Origin: UBA9676 sp036522155
GTDB lineage: Bacteria; Actinomycetota; Actinomycetes; Streptosporangiales; Streptosporangiaceae
Assembly (NCBI GenBank): GCA_036522155.1
Contig: DATDGI010000436.1
Coordinates: forward strand, 1-33,600
DNA: 33,600 bases
Direction: 5' to 3'
Position numbers and translations under genes: made by a program. This document shows, piece by piece, positions 1-6,453 of this stretch; within the stretch, counting starts at the first letter, position 1; the number at the start of each line of letters is the position of its first letter. The notes beneath the pieces were generated by a model. That model was not told the DNA's origin. It made no database searches and saw only the letters and a list, made by a program, of their open reading frames with translations.

Positions 1-37
1 GCAGGGGACTGATCGCGCGCTGGCGCGGCCGGGTGCG

Positions 38-670
38 TTAGCTCTTGCTGGGCAGCCAGCGGCTGATGGACCGGGCCGGGTTGCGGCCGGCCGTGGTCTG
101 CGTGGTGTCGCTGGCCGCGGCCGATCCGGCGCCGACGGTGACCGGTTCAGGCTCGGGCTCGGGCTCGGGCTCGGTCACGGTCTCCGCGGTGCCGCGGGCC
201 AGCCGGGCGTCGCGGACCCCGATCACCGTCAGCCGGCCGAGGGCCAGGGCGGCGATGAACACGATCACCACCCCGAGGCCGAGGAAGAAGCCGAGCCGCT
301 CCAGGATGCTGACGTCGGTGCCGCCCACCGGCGAGCCGGGGTTCACGGTGCCCGGCGCCGCCCACAGCGGGCTGAGCAGGGCGCCCAGCGCGAACCAGGC
401 GCCGGCCACGGCCGCCAGTTCGGCGGCGAGCATGGCCACCGGCCGCGAGGCGGTGGACATCAGGATGATCCCGGCCAGCGCGACCACCGCACCGGGCGCG
501 ATCTCCAGCCAGACCCGGGCGGACGTTACTGTCCACGCCGTGTCAGGTGTGTACGCGTAGTGGAAGTAGGGGCCGAGCAGGGGGACCAGCGCGCCCCAGA
601 TGCCGAGCAGCAACAGCAGCAGGCCGCTCACTGCGCCACGCGTGCGGGGGACTCGCAGCGTGCCATTCAT
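38..670 (-). CDS. Four-helix integral membrane protein of unknown function
   Basis: Not assigned to a named family. The protein of about 210 residues has four hydrophobic segments (roughly residues 14-36, 55-75, 79-103 and 127-148), then a hydrophilic tail with five consecutive Glu-Pro pairs (near residue 170) and a Ser/Thr/Arg-rich end, so it is probably a cytoplasmic membrane protein with a cytosolic tail. Three in-frame starts lie close together: GTG 679, ATG 676 and ATG 670. The Shine-Dalgarno GGAG at 684-681 is 10 nt from ATG 670 but only 4 nt from ATG 676, so 670 is preferred. It lies about 60 bp downstream of the FAD oxidoreductase on the same strand and may be co-transcribed, although a GC-rich hairpin separates them. 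Function is unknown; coding status is well supported by the membrane pattern and Shine-Dalgarno. Confidence 0.75.
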   Translation of the reverse strand: MNGTLRVPRTRGAVSGLLLLLLGIWGALVPLLGPYFHYAYTPDTAWTVTSARVWLEIAPGAVVALAGIILMSTASRPVAMLAAELAAVAGAWFALGALLSPLWAAPGTVNPGSPVGGTDVSILERLGFFLGLGVVIVFIAALALGRLTVIGVRDARLARGTAETVTEPEPEPEPEPVTVGAGSAAASDTTQTTAGRNPARSISRWLPSKS

Positions 671-701
671 GACCATCACTCTCCAGGAGGTTGGTATCCA
701 G

Positions 702-730
702 CCCCGGGCCTCTACCCGGCCGGGCCGGGG
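702..730. terminator. GC-rich hairpin between two minus-strand genes
   Basis: CCCCGGGCC at 702-710 pairs with GGCCGGGG at 723-730 with one bulged G. It sits just after the stop of the FAD oxidoreductase and before the membrane protein gene. There is no U-tract, so it may be a weak terminator or an mRNA-stabilising structure. Confidence 0.3.
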
Positions 731-1876
731 TTATGCCGGGCGGCGGTCGCCGAACCTGGCACTGCTCCAGGCGTCGGCCTCGGCCGGCGGCTGGCCGGTG
801 GCGATCCAGTGGCAGATCACCTGCGCGGTGATCGGGGCCATCAGGATCCCGGTCCGGAAGTGCCCCGAGGTGAGCCAGGCATTGGCCAGGCCCGGCACCC
901 GGTCGATCACCGGCCGCCCGTCCGGGTGCCGCGGGCGGAAGCAGCACCACTGGTAGTCCGCCTTCAGCCCGCGCACGGCGGGCAGGGTCGAATACAGCGC
1001 CGCCAGGATGGAGTCGATCACTTCGGGCCGGACCTGGGGGGTCTCGTCGCCGGTGTCGAAGGTGCCGCCGACCAGCAGCCGCCCGTCCTCCAGCTGGGTG
1101 GCCACCGGGGCCACCGTACCCGGCAGCCGCAGCGCCGTCGGCTCGGTGACCAGCAGGTGGCCCTTGACCTGGCTCGCGGGCAGGTCAAGCCGGAGCCCGT
1201 CAAGCAGCGGCGGCAGCCCGGTGGCGAAGACCACCGCGCCCGGCTGGATGCTGCCGGACGTGGTGCCGACCGAGACGATCCGGTCCCCGCTGATCGTGAC
1301 CGAGACCGCCGCGATGCCGGTCGCCACCGCGGGCAGGCCAGCCGCCAGCCGCGCCAGGGACCGCAGCGGGTTGACCCGGGCCTGATGGCGAATCAGCGCG
1401 CCGGCCATGGGCCGGGCCAGCCCCGGGACCAGGCTGGCCACATCGCCGGGTTCCAGCCACTCCACCGACGGCTGCAGGTGCGGTGCGAAACCGCCCGGAT
1501 CGGGCGCCAGCCCGATCCAGTCCAGCTCGACCAGGCCGACCCCGCCGGGCACGCTCTGGTCGAGCTGGCTCCACCGGTCCAGGCTGGCCCGGGCCAGGTC
1601 GACGAACGGCTGCGGGTCGCTCCACTCGTGCGGCTCCGGGGTGAGCAGCCCGGCCGCGCCGCCGGTGGCGCCGGCGCCCAGCCGGCCCGCCTCGATGAGC
1701 AGCACCGAGCCCAGGCCGGCCTCGTGGCAGGCCGCCGCGGTGGCCACGCCCGCGATGCCGCCGCCGACCACCAGGATGTCCGGCCGGGCAAGCGGGAGGG
1801 CACCGGCCCCGCGGCCGAGTTCGGCGTGCTCGGCCGGGGTAAGCTGATCACGCCAGATGGCAGTCTCCGCAACCAT
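731..1876 (-). CDS. FAD-dependent amine/amino-acid oxidoreductase (DAO family, glycine-oxidase-like)
   Basis: The protein of about 381 residues oxidises an amine or amino acid through a bound FAD, by family analogy with glycine oxidase/D-amino-acid oxidase; the substrate is unknown. The N-terminal Rossmann dinucleotide motif (ILVVGGGIAGVATA, about residues 34-47) is followed by an acidic end of beta-2 (LLIEAGRLGAGATGG) typical of the DAO fold. The C-terminal RPVIDRVPGLANAWLTSGHFRTGI with downstream MAPITAQVI is the usual second FAD-contact region. The start at ATG 1876 was chosen because GGAG lies 9 nt upstream; an open frame extends farther but has no better signal. The gene is divergent from moaA with a 130-bp gap, so shared regulation is possible. 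It is not ThiO by context, since no thi genes are visible. Confidence 0.87.
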   Translation of the reverse strand: MVAETAIWRDQLTPAEHAELGRGAGALPLARPDILVVGGGIAGVATAAACHEAGLGSVLLIEAGRLGAGATGGAAGLLTPEPHEWSDPQPFVDLARASLDRWSQLDQSVPGGVGLVELDWIGLAPDPGGFAPHLQPSVEWLEPGDVASLVPGLARPMAGALIRHQARVNPLRSLARLAAGLPAVATGIAAVSVTISGDRIVSVGTTSGSIQPGAVVFATGLPPLLDGLRLDLPASQVKGHLLVTEPTALRLPGTVAPVATQLEDGRLLVGGTFDTGDETPQVRPEVIDSILAALYSTLPAVRGLKADYQWCCFRPRHPDGRPVIDRVPGLANAWLTSGHFRTGILMAPITAQVICHWIATGQPPAEADAWSSARFGDRRPA

Positions 1877-1889
1877 GACCCCATTCTCC

Positions 1890-1902
1890 GTGACCCGGTC
1901 AC
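1890..1902. promoter_or_regulatory. Perfect palindrome in the divergent moaA/oxidoreductase spacer
   Basis: GTGACC-C-GGTCAC is a perfect 6+1+6 dyad, 13 nt upstream of the oxidoreductase start and about 105 nt upstream of moaA. It could be an operator. Only the symmetry and position support this. Confidence 0.3.
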
Positions 1903-2006
1903 CTGCCAGCACCACAATGGGCAGCATCAGGCCGGGAAGATCGTAGCTGCGCCGCTGGTTACCCAGGCTGTGCCCAACCCGCACGCCGGACAGGAGGTGG
2001 CGCTCG

Positions 2007-2996
2007 TTGCTCGCTGACAGCTATGGCCGGATCGCCACCGACCTGCGCGTCTCCCTGACCGACCGGTGCAACCTGCGCTGCGCGTACTGCATGCCGGCGG
2101 AGGGCCTGGACTGGCTGCCCAGGCCGGAGCTGCTGACCGATGACGAGGTCATCCGGCTGATCCGGACCGGGGTCGAGCGGCTGGGGATCACCGAAGTCCG
2201 GTTCACCGGCGGGGAGCCGCTGCTGCGGCGCGGGCTGCCGGGCCTGGTCGCGCGCACCGCCGCGCTGCGGCCGCGGCCGGAGATCTCGCTCACCACCAAC
2301 GCGATCGGGCTGACCCGGCTGGCGGGCCCGTTGCGGGAGGCGGGACTGGACCGGATCAACGTCTCGCTCGACACCTTGCGCCCGGAGGTGTTCCGGTCGC
2401 TGTCCAAACGGGACCGGATGGCCGACGTGCTCGCCGGGCTGGCCGCGGCCGCGGCGGCCGGGCTGGCGCCGGTGAAGGTGAACACGGTGCTGATGCGCGG
2501 CCTGAACGAGGACGAGGCCGTGCCGCTGCTGGCTTTCTGCCTGGAGCACGGGTACCAGTTGCGGTTCATCGAGCAGATGCCGCTGGACGCGCAGCACGGC
2601 TGGCGGCGGTCTGACATGGTGACCGCGGACGAGATCCTGGCCGCGCTGTCGGTGGCGTTCAGCCTGACCCCCGAGGGTGAAGAGGCGCGGGGCTCGGCGC
2701 CGGCCGAGACCTTCCTGGTCAACGGGGGGCCGGCCAAGGTGGGCGTGATCGGCTCGGTGACCAGGCCGTTCTGCGGCTCCTGCGACCGGGTGCGGCTGAC
2801 CGCCGACGGGCAGGTGCGCAACTGCCTGTTCGCCAGGACCGAGAGCAACCTGCGTGACCCGCTGCGGTCCGGCGCCAGCGACGGCGAACTCGCGGCGCTG
2901 TGGCGGGCCGCCGTGGCCGCCAAACTGCCTGGGCACGGCATCAACGACCCCGGCTTCCTCCAGCCCGCCCGGCCCATGTCCGCCATCGGCGGCTGA
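2007..2996 (+). CDS. moaA: GTP 3',8-cyclase MoaA (molybdenum cofactor biosynthesis)
   Basis: MoaA is a radical-SAM enzyme that converts GTP to 3',8-cyclo-7,8-dihydro-GTP, the first step of molybdopterin synthesis, with MoaC acting next. The 329-residue length is normal. The SAM cluster motif is Cys21-x3-Cys25-x2-Cys28, followed by the GGEPLLR motif; the second 4Fe-4S cluster is held by Cys256-x2-Cys259-x13-Cys273. The protein ends in RPMSAIGG; the terminal Gly-Gly is characteristic of MoaA and needed for activity in the family. The start is TTG 2007, supported by AGGAGG at 1992-1997 with a 9-nt spacer. No other moa/mog genes are in the window, so the pathway must be completed elsewhere. The last 20 bases are the first unit of a 27-bp tandem repeat. 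Confidence 0.97.
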   Translation: MLADSYGRIATDLRVSLTDRCNLRCAYCMPAEGLDWLPRPELLTDDEVIRLIRTGVERLGITEVRFTGGEPLLRRGLPGLVARTAALRPRPEISLTTNAIGLTRLAGPLREAGLDRINVSLDTLRPEVFRSLSKRDRMADVLAGLAAAAAAGLAPVKVNTVLMRGLNEDEAVPLLAFCLEHGYQLRFIEQMPLDAQHGWRRSDMVTADEILAALSVAFSLTPEGEEARGSAPAETFLVNGGPAKVGVIGSVTRPFCGSCDRVRLTADGQVRNCLFARTESNLRDPLRSGASDGELAALWRAAVAAKLPGHGINDPGFLQPARPMSAIGG

Positions 2997-3055
2997 TCAG
3001 CACTGTCCGCCATTGGCGGCTGACCGGCACTGTCCGCCATCGGCGGCTGACCACT
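2977..3055. repeat. Three tandem 27-bp repeats starting inside the moaA stop region
   Basis: Units begin at 2977, 3004 and 3031, each starting TGTCCGCCAT and holding a small dyad, CCGCC-ATC-GGCGG in copies 1 and 3 and CCGCCA-T-TGGCGG in copy 2, followed by CTGA. Copy 1 encodes the end of MoaA (Met-Ser-Ala-Ile-Gly-Gly-stop); copies 2 and 3 are non-coding. The pattern suggests slippage duplication of the gene end. The array could act as a terminator-like structure before the padR promoter. Confidence 0.85.
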
Positions 3056-3076
3056 CTGTTCCATCTACCTGGGGAC

Positions 3077-3105
3077 TTGCCGTCTCGACTGTTTCGATAT
3101 ATCGT
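3077..3105 (+). promoter_or_regulatory. Promoter with overlapping palindromic operator candidate for padR-ABC operon
   Basis: A TTGCCG -35-like box at 3077-3082 and a TATCGT -10-like box at 3100-3105 are 17 nt apart. The perfect palindrome CGATATATCG at 3095-3104, a conspicuously A+T-rich dyad in this GC-rich sequence, overlaps the -10 box. Autorepression by the PadR protein encoded next is the likely role. The box assignment is by eye; PadR autoregulation is known for the family but inferred here. Confidence 0.5.
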
Positions 3106-3142
3106 CGACCTGTCAAAGATGTTCACAGAAGGAGGTGCGGAC

Positions 3143-3790
3143 ATGCACGGCAACGACGCATGGGACGCATTCGATGAGGGCGGCGAGCGGCGGCATGGGC
3201 CGCGCGGCCGGGCCCGGCGGATGGGCGGGCCAGGCGGCCCTCCCCGGCGCGGAGGCTGGGGGCCCGGCTGGGGCCCGCCCGGGCCCGGGCCGTGGTTCGG
3301 CGAGGCGAAGTTCCGGCACGGGCCGCGGGTCAAGCGCGGCGACGTCCGGGCGGCGGCACTGGCGCTGCTGGCCGAGGAGCCGCGCAACGGCTACCAGATC
3401 ATCCAGGAGATAGCCGAGCGCAGCGGTGATGTGTGGCGGCCGAGCCCCGGTTCGGTCTATCCCGCGCTGCAGCAACTGGAGGACGAGGGCCTGATCCAGA
3501 CCGAGACCCCCGAGGGAGGCCGCCGCCGGTACGCGCTGACCAGCGAGGGACGGGCGTACGTGGCGGACCACCCGGACGAGGTCCAGGCCCCGTGGGAGAT
3601 GGTCGCGCGCAGCGTCGGCACCGACGCGATCGAGCTGCGCCATCTGATCGCCCAGGTGGCCTCGGCCGCCGTTCAGGTCATGCAGATGGGCACGGACGCG
3701 CAGGCGGCCCAGGCGCAGCAGATCCTGACCGACACCCGGCGCAGCCTGTACCGGATTCTGGCGGCGGACGAGACCGGGGACATGCCCTAG
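3143..3790 (+). CDS. PadR-family transcriptional repressor
   Basis: The 215-residue protein is a winged-helix repressor, presumably sensing a substrate of the exporter encoded downstream. The winged helix spans about residues 67-145 (DVRAAALALL..., NGYQIIQEI, the recognition helix GSVYPALQQLEDEGLI and the wing around GGRRRYALT), followed by a helical dimerisation region to the end. The first 60 residues are low-complexity Gly/Pro/Arg with an acidic start, longer than minimal PadR proteins but common in actinobacterial forms. ATG 3143 is preceded by AAGGAGGTG, an excellent Shine-Dalgarno. The ABC ATPase begins 33 nt after the stop, so the repressor and transporter probably form one operon controlled from the operator at 3095-3104. 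Confidence 0.92.
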   Translation: MHGNDAWDAFDEGGERRHGPRGRARRMGGPGGPPRRGGWGPGWGPPGPGPWFGEAKFRHGPRVKRGDVRAAALALLAEEPRNGYQIIQEIAERSGDVWRPSPGSVYPALQQLEDEGLIQTETPEGGRRRYALTSEGRAYVADHPDEVQAPWEMVARSVGTDAIELRHLIAQVASAAVQVMQMGTDAQAAQAQQILTDTRRSLYRILAADETGDMP

Positions 3791-3823
3791 GCTCGAAAGT
3801 GAATCCAGGGAGGCGGTGCGGTA

Positions 3824-4870
3824 GTGGCAGACGCAACCAGGCTGGCGATGGGCACGGATGCGGCCGGGGCCGGGGGCAACGGCCAGCATCCGCCGGTGGC
3901 GATCGACGTGGCCGGCCTGACCAAGCACTACGGCGAGATCCAGGCCGTGCGGGGCATCGACTTCACGGTGCCGGTGGGGGAGACGTTCGGTTTTCTCGGC
4001 CCCAATGGTGCCGGGAAGTCCACCACCATCAAGATCCTGTGCACGCTGGCGCGGCCCACCGCGGGCTCGGCCACCGTCGCCGGCCATGACGTGACCAGGG
4101 AGCGGGACGCGGTCCGCCGCAACATCGGCCTGGTGTTCCAGGACACCACGCTGGACAACTACCTGACCGGCGCGCAGAACCTGCGCTTCCACGCCGACCT
4201 GTACGGCGTGCCCGCCGCGGCGGTGGCGCCCCGGATGCAGCAGGTCATGGAGATGGTGGGGCTGTGGGACCGGCGGGACAGCCTGGTCATGACCTACTCC
4301 GGGGGGATGCAGCGCAGGCTGGAGATCGCGCGCGGCCTGCTGCACGCGCCGCGGGTGCTGTTCCTGGACGAGCCGACGGTCGGGCTGGACCCGCAGACGC
4401 GCGTCTCGATCTGGGAGTACATCAACGAGCTCAAGCGCCGCGAGGACATAACGATCTTCCTCACCACGCACTACATGGACGAGGCCGAGCACTGCGACCG
4501 GATCGCCATCATCGATCACGGCAAGATCGTGGCCATCGACACCCCGGAGGCGCTGAAAGCGAGCGTCGGCAAGGACCGGGTGCAGATCCAGACCGCCGAT
4601 GACCAGGCCGCGATCGCCGAGCTCAGCCGCGAGTTCGGGATCGAGGCGGGCGTGCACGAGGGCGCGGTCACCTTCTCGGTGGCGGCCGGTGAGCAGTTCG
4701 TGCCCCGGCTGTTCGCCACCCTGTCGGTCCCGATCCGGACGGTGAGCGTGTCCCGGCCGTCCCTCGACGATGTTTTCATGTCCTATACCGGCAAGACCAT
4801 CCGCGATGCGGAGGCGTCAGGCATGGACGCGATGCGTCAGATGGCGGCCCGCTGGCGGGGAAGGCGGTGA
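3824..4870 (+). CDS. ABC-2 exporter ATPase, DrrA/daunorubicin-resistance-like
   Basis: The 348-residue ATPase powers a drug- or lipid-type exporter with the permease encoded next. Motifs in order: Walker A GPNGAGKST (about residue 60), Q-loop in GLVFQDTTLDNYLT, signature YSGGMQRRLEIARG (about 157), Walker B VLFLDEPTVGLDP (about 180) and the switch His in TTHYMDEAEHCDR (about 213). The C-terminal domain of about 100 residues ending in RPSLDDVFMSYTGKTIRD is typical of DrrA-like ATPases. Start GTG 3824 has AGGGAGG at 3807-3813 with a 10-nt spacer. The gene sits behind a PadR repressor, the usual arrangement for inducible multidrug ABC exporters. The substrate cannot be told from sequence. Confidence 0.94.
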   Translation: MADATRLAMGTDAAGAGGNGQHPPVAIDVAGLTKHYGEIQAVRGIDFTVPVGETFGFLGPNGAGKSTTIKILCTLARPTAGSATVAGHDVTRERDAVRRNIGLVFQDTTLDNYLTGAQNLRFHADLYGVPAAAVAPRMQQVMEMVGLWDRRDSLVMTYSGGMQRRLEIARGLLHAPRVLFLDEPTVGLDPQTRVSIWEYINELKRREDITIFLTTHYMDEAEHCDRIAIIDHGKIVAIDTPEALKASVGKDRVQIQTADDQAAIAELSREFGIEAGVHEGAVTFSVAAGEQFVPRLFATLSVPIRTVSVSRPSLDDVFMSYTGKTIRDAEASGMDAMRQMAARWRGRR

Positions 4871-4874
4871 GGTG

Positions 4875-5789
4875 ATGGCCACCACCCGGACCACCCCGGC
4901 CGGGCAGATCAGCACCGGCGCGGAGGAAGCGGCCCTGGTCGGCCAGATCCGGGTCGCCGTGCCCGAGCACAGCCTGCGGTCCGACCTGCGCGCGGTCAGC
5001 ATCGTCTGGCAGCGCGAGCTGATCAGGTTCCGCCGGGACCGGCTGCGGGCGATCACCGCGCTGATCCAGCCGCTGCTCTTCCTGCTCGTGCTCGGGACCG
5101 GCCTGTCGTCGCTGGCCAAGGGGAGCATGCCGCCCGGCGTCAGCTTCAAGGCCTTCATCTACCCGGGCGTGCTGGCCATGTCGGTGATGTTCACCGCGAT
5201 CTTCTCGGCCGCTTCCATCGTCTGGGACCGGGAATTCGGGTTCCTGCGCGAGATGCTGGTGGCGCCGGTCAGCCGGTCGGCCATCGTGATCGGCAAGTGC
5301 CTGGGCGGCGCCACGATCGCCACCTTCCAGGGCATCGTCATGCTGGCCCTGGCCGGGCTGGCGGACGTGCCGTACAACCCAGTGCTGATCCTCACGCTGA
5401 TCGGTGAGCTGCTGCTGCTGGCGTTCACGCTGACCGCGTTCGGGGTGATGATGGCGGCCAGGATCACCCAGTTCCAGGCGTTCATGGCGCTCACCCAAAT
5501 GCTGGTGATGCCGCTGTTCTTCCTGTCCGGCGCGCTCTACCCGCTGACCGGGCTGCCGGCCTGGCTGAGCGTCCTGACCCGCATCGACCCGCTGACCTAC
5601 GTGGTCGGCCCGATGCGGCACGCGGTGTTCACCCACCTGAACCTCGGCCCGCTGGCGCAGCACCTGCTGTCGCCGGGCATCACCTGGGGCGGCTGGGTAG
5701 TGCCGATCGGCCTGTCCCTGGGCATGGTGGCGGTCATGGGCCTGGCCATGATGGGCGTGGCCATTGTCACTTTCAGTAAGCCCGAGTAG
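4875..5789 (+). CDS. ABC-2 type permease, DrrB-like
   Basis: This is the membrane partner of the preceding ATPase (304 residues). After a hydrophilic N-terminus of about 50 residues containing IVWQRELIRFRRDRLR, six hydrophobic segments follow. The conserved ABC-2 stretch near residues 215-260 (FFLSGALYPLTGLPAWLSVL, then RIDPLTYVVGPMRHA) matches the DrrB/NodJ type. ATG 4875 lies 4 nt after the ATPase stop and follows an AGGCGGTGAGGTG purine-rich leader, indicating coupled translation. The gene ends the PadR-ATPase-permease operon and faces the convergent DUF3099 gene across a structured gap. Confidence 0.94.
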   Translation: MATTRTTPAGQISTGAEEAALVGQIRVAVPEHSLRSDLRAVSIVWQRELIRFRRDRLRAITALIQPLLFLLVLGTGLSSLAKGSMPPGVSFKAFIYPGVLAMSVMFTAIFSAASIVWDREFGFLREMLVAPVSRSAIVIGKCLGGATIATFQGIVMLALAGLADVPYNPVLILTLIGELLLLAFTLTAFGVMMAARITQFQAFMALTQMLVMPLFFLSGALYPLTGLPAWLSVLTRIDPLTYVVGPMRHAVFTHLNLGPLAQHLLSPGITWGGWVVPIGLSLGMVAVMGLAMMGVAIVTFSKPE

Positions 5790-5842
5790 TGCCCCAGAAG
5801 GATAGTTAAGAACTGGTTAATGCTGGTGCCTGGAGGTAAAAG

Positions 5843-5859
5843 GTTCGGCCACGCCGAAC
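5843..5859. terminator. Hairpin after the DrrB-like permease
   Basis: GTTCGGC-CAC-GCCGAAC is a perfect 7-bp stem with a 3-nt loop, 53 nt after the permease stop. It is the first strong structure downstream and a reasonable factor-independent-like terminator, although no U-tract follows. Confidence 0.45.
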
Positions 5860-6140
5860 GCGCTTCCTAAGCTCCCTAGAAATGGCAACCCACCCGCATC
5901 CCAACCCCCCAGGGACACTAGCGGGAGGCAACCACCGGTTGCGCTTCACACTTCACGAAATACCGGCCACGACCACTCAGGGAGACGGCCGCCGGACGGA
6001 CCAGCCACCCCGCCTGGAGCGCGCCCTAGGGCGCGCGAACAGCCCAGGCCAGCTGGGCTCCCATGGCCGAGATCCCCTGTGTAGCAGCCACTTCTTGCTA
6101 GCGCCGAGAACCGTGGTGAGCAGGGCGCAGCCTAGTGGGG

Positions 6141-6166
6141 GTTCCGGGGGGTCCTCCCCCCGGAAC
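6141..6166. terminator. 11-bp perfect GC hairpin
   Basis: GTTCCGGGGGG (6141-6151) and CCCCCCGGAAC (6156-6166) form a perfect stem with a TCCT loop. It is the strongest compact hairpin of the gap and could end the minus-strand RNA candidate or transcripts arriving from either side. No U-tract is present. Confidence 0.45.
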
Positions 6167-6325
6167 GGCACTGCGAGCCGATGGCGAGTCGGCCAAAAGC
6201 CGACGAGCATAGAGCGACGCCGGGTGGCTACGGGGGCAAACCACCCGGCGTCGCATTCATCGGCGTTCCGACGGGGGCCCGGAACGCCGGCAGGCGCTCC
6301 GACGGGGGACCAGAGCACCGCTATG
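6141..6325 (-). ncRNA. Candidate small RNA with three C-rich-loop hairpins
   Basis: Read on the minus strand from about 6325, five hairpins follow each other. A: 6319-6293, 7 bp with one G-U pair. B: 6289-6261, 10 perfect bp. C: 6254-6214, 14 perfect bp. D: 6204-6188, 6 bp (GTCGGC/GCCGAC). E: 6166-6141, 11 perfect bp closed by a 4-nt loop. The loops of A, B and C all contain CCCCCGT. A sigmaA-like promoter lies just upstream, placing a start 3-5 nt before hairpin A. The layout recalls actinobacterial 6C RNA, which has C-rich hairpin loops, but here each loop has five C and there are three such hairpins. The 3' end is unknown; hairpin E is the best candidate. Alternatively these are palindromic extragenic repeats that are not transcribed. 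Confidence 0.45.
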
Positions 6326-6326
6326 C

Positions 6327-6358
6327 AGCTTACACCGAAACCCCCCCTCTTGCGTCAA
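6327..6358 (-). promoter_or_regulatory. SigmaA-like promoter for the minus-strand RNA candidate
   Basis: On the minus strand TTGACG (6358-6353) is followed after 18 nt by TGTAAG (6334-6329), with TAAGCT overlapping at 6332-6327. The spacer holds a run of seven G. A start near 6322-6324 would lie 3-5 nt before the first C-loop hairpin. Boxes were picked by eye. Confidence 0.4.
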
Positions 6359-6453
6359 GACTGGATTGCGAGAGCCGCGCGCCGGGAAGTCGTTTCCTTA
6401 ACTGTCGGCACAGTAGTGTCCGTGGCCTCCCGAGAAGTCCGGTCCGGGTGAGT

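Larger units (their letters stand above)
5790..6453. other. 664-bp convergent intergenic region rich in perfect hairpins
   Basis: No convincing protein gene is present: open frames here lack Shine-Dalgarno sites and family resemblance. Besides the elements listed separately, perfect hairpins lie at 5928-5942 (GCAACC/GGTTGC) and 6041-6059 (AGCCCAG/CTGGGCT), and the 18-bp palindrome GCGCGCCCTAGGGCGCGC is at 6019-6036. The first 60 bases are locally A+T-richer than the flanks. Because both neighbours point inward, some hairpins may simply be terminators, but there are far more than two genes need. Confidence 0.7.

Noticed and set aside
560..2017. Long plus-strand open frame opposite the FAD oxidoreductase
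   Set aside because: It lies antisense to a clear enzyme gene, is low-complexity (Gln/Arg/Gly/Pro-rich) and has no family resemblance; high G+C creates such frames.
2977..3055. CRISPR-like short repeats after moaA
   Set aside because: The units are directly tandem with no unique spacers, and there is no cas gene nearby.
6141..6325. Direct assignment as 6C RNA
   Set aside because: The loops have five rather than at least six C and there are three C-loop hairpins, not two; a covariance search would be needed.
5882..6451. Plus-strand open frame across the convergent gap
   Set aside because: It runs through many perfect hairpins, has no Shine-Dalgarno and no recognisable domain; structure explains the region better.
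5790..6453. Insertion sequence or integron remnant
   Set aside because: No transposase or integrase fragment, no flanking terminal inverted repeats or target duplication were seen; hairpins alone do not support it.
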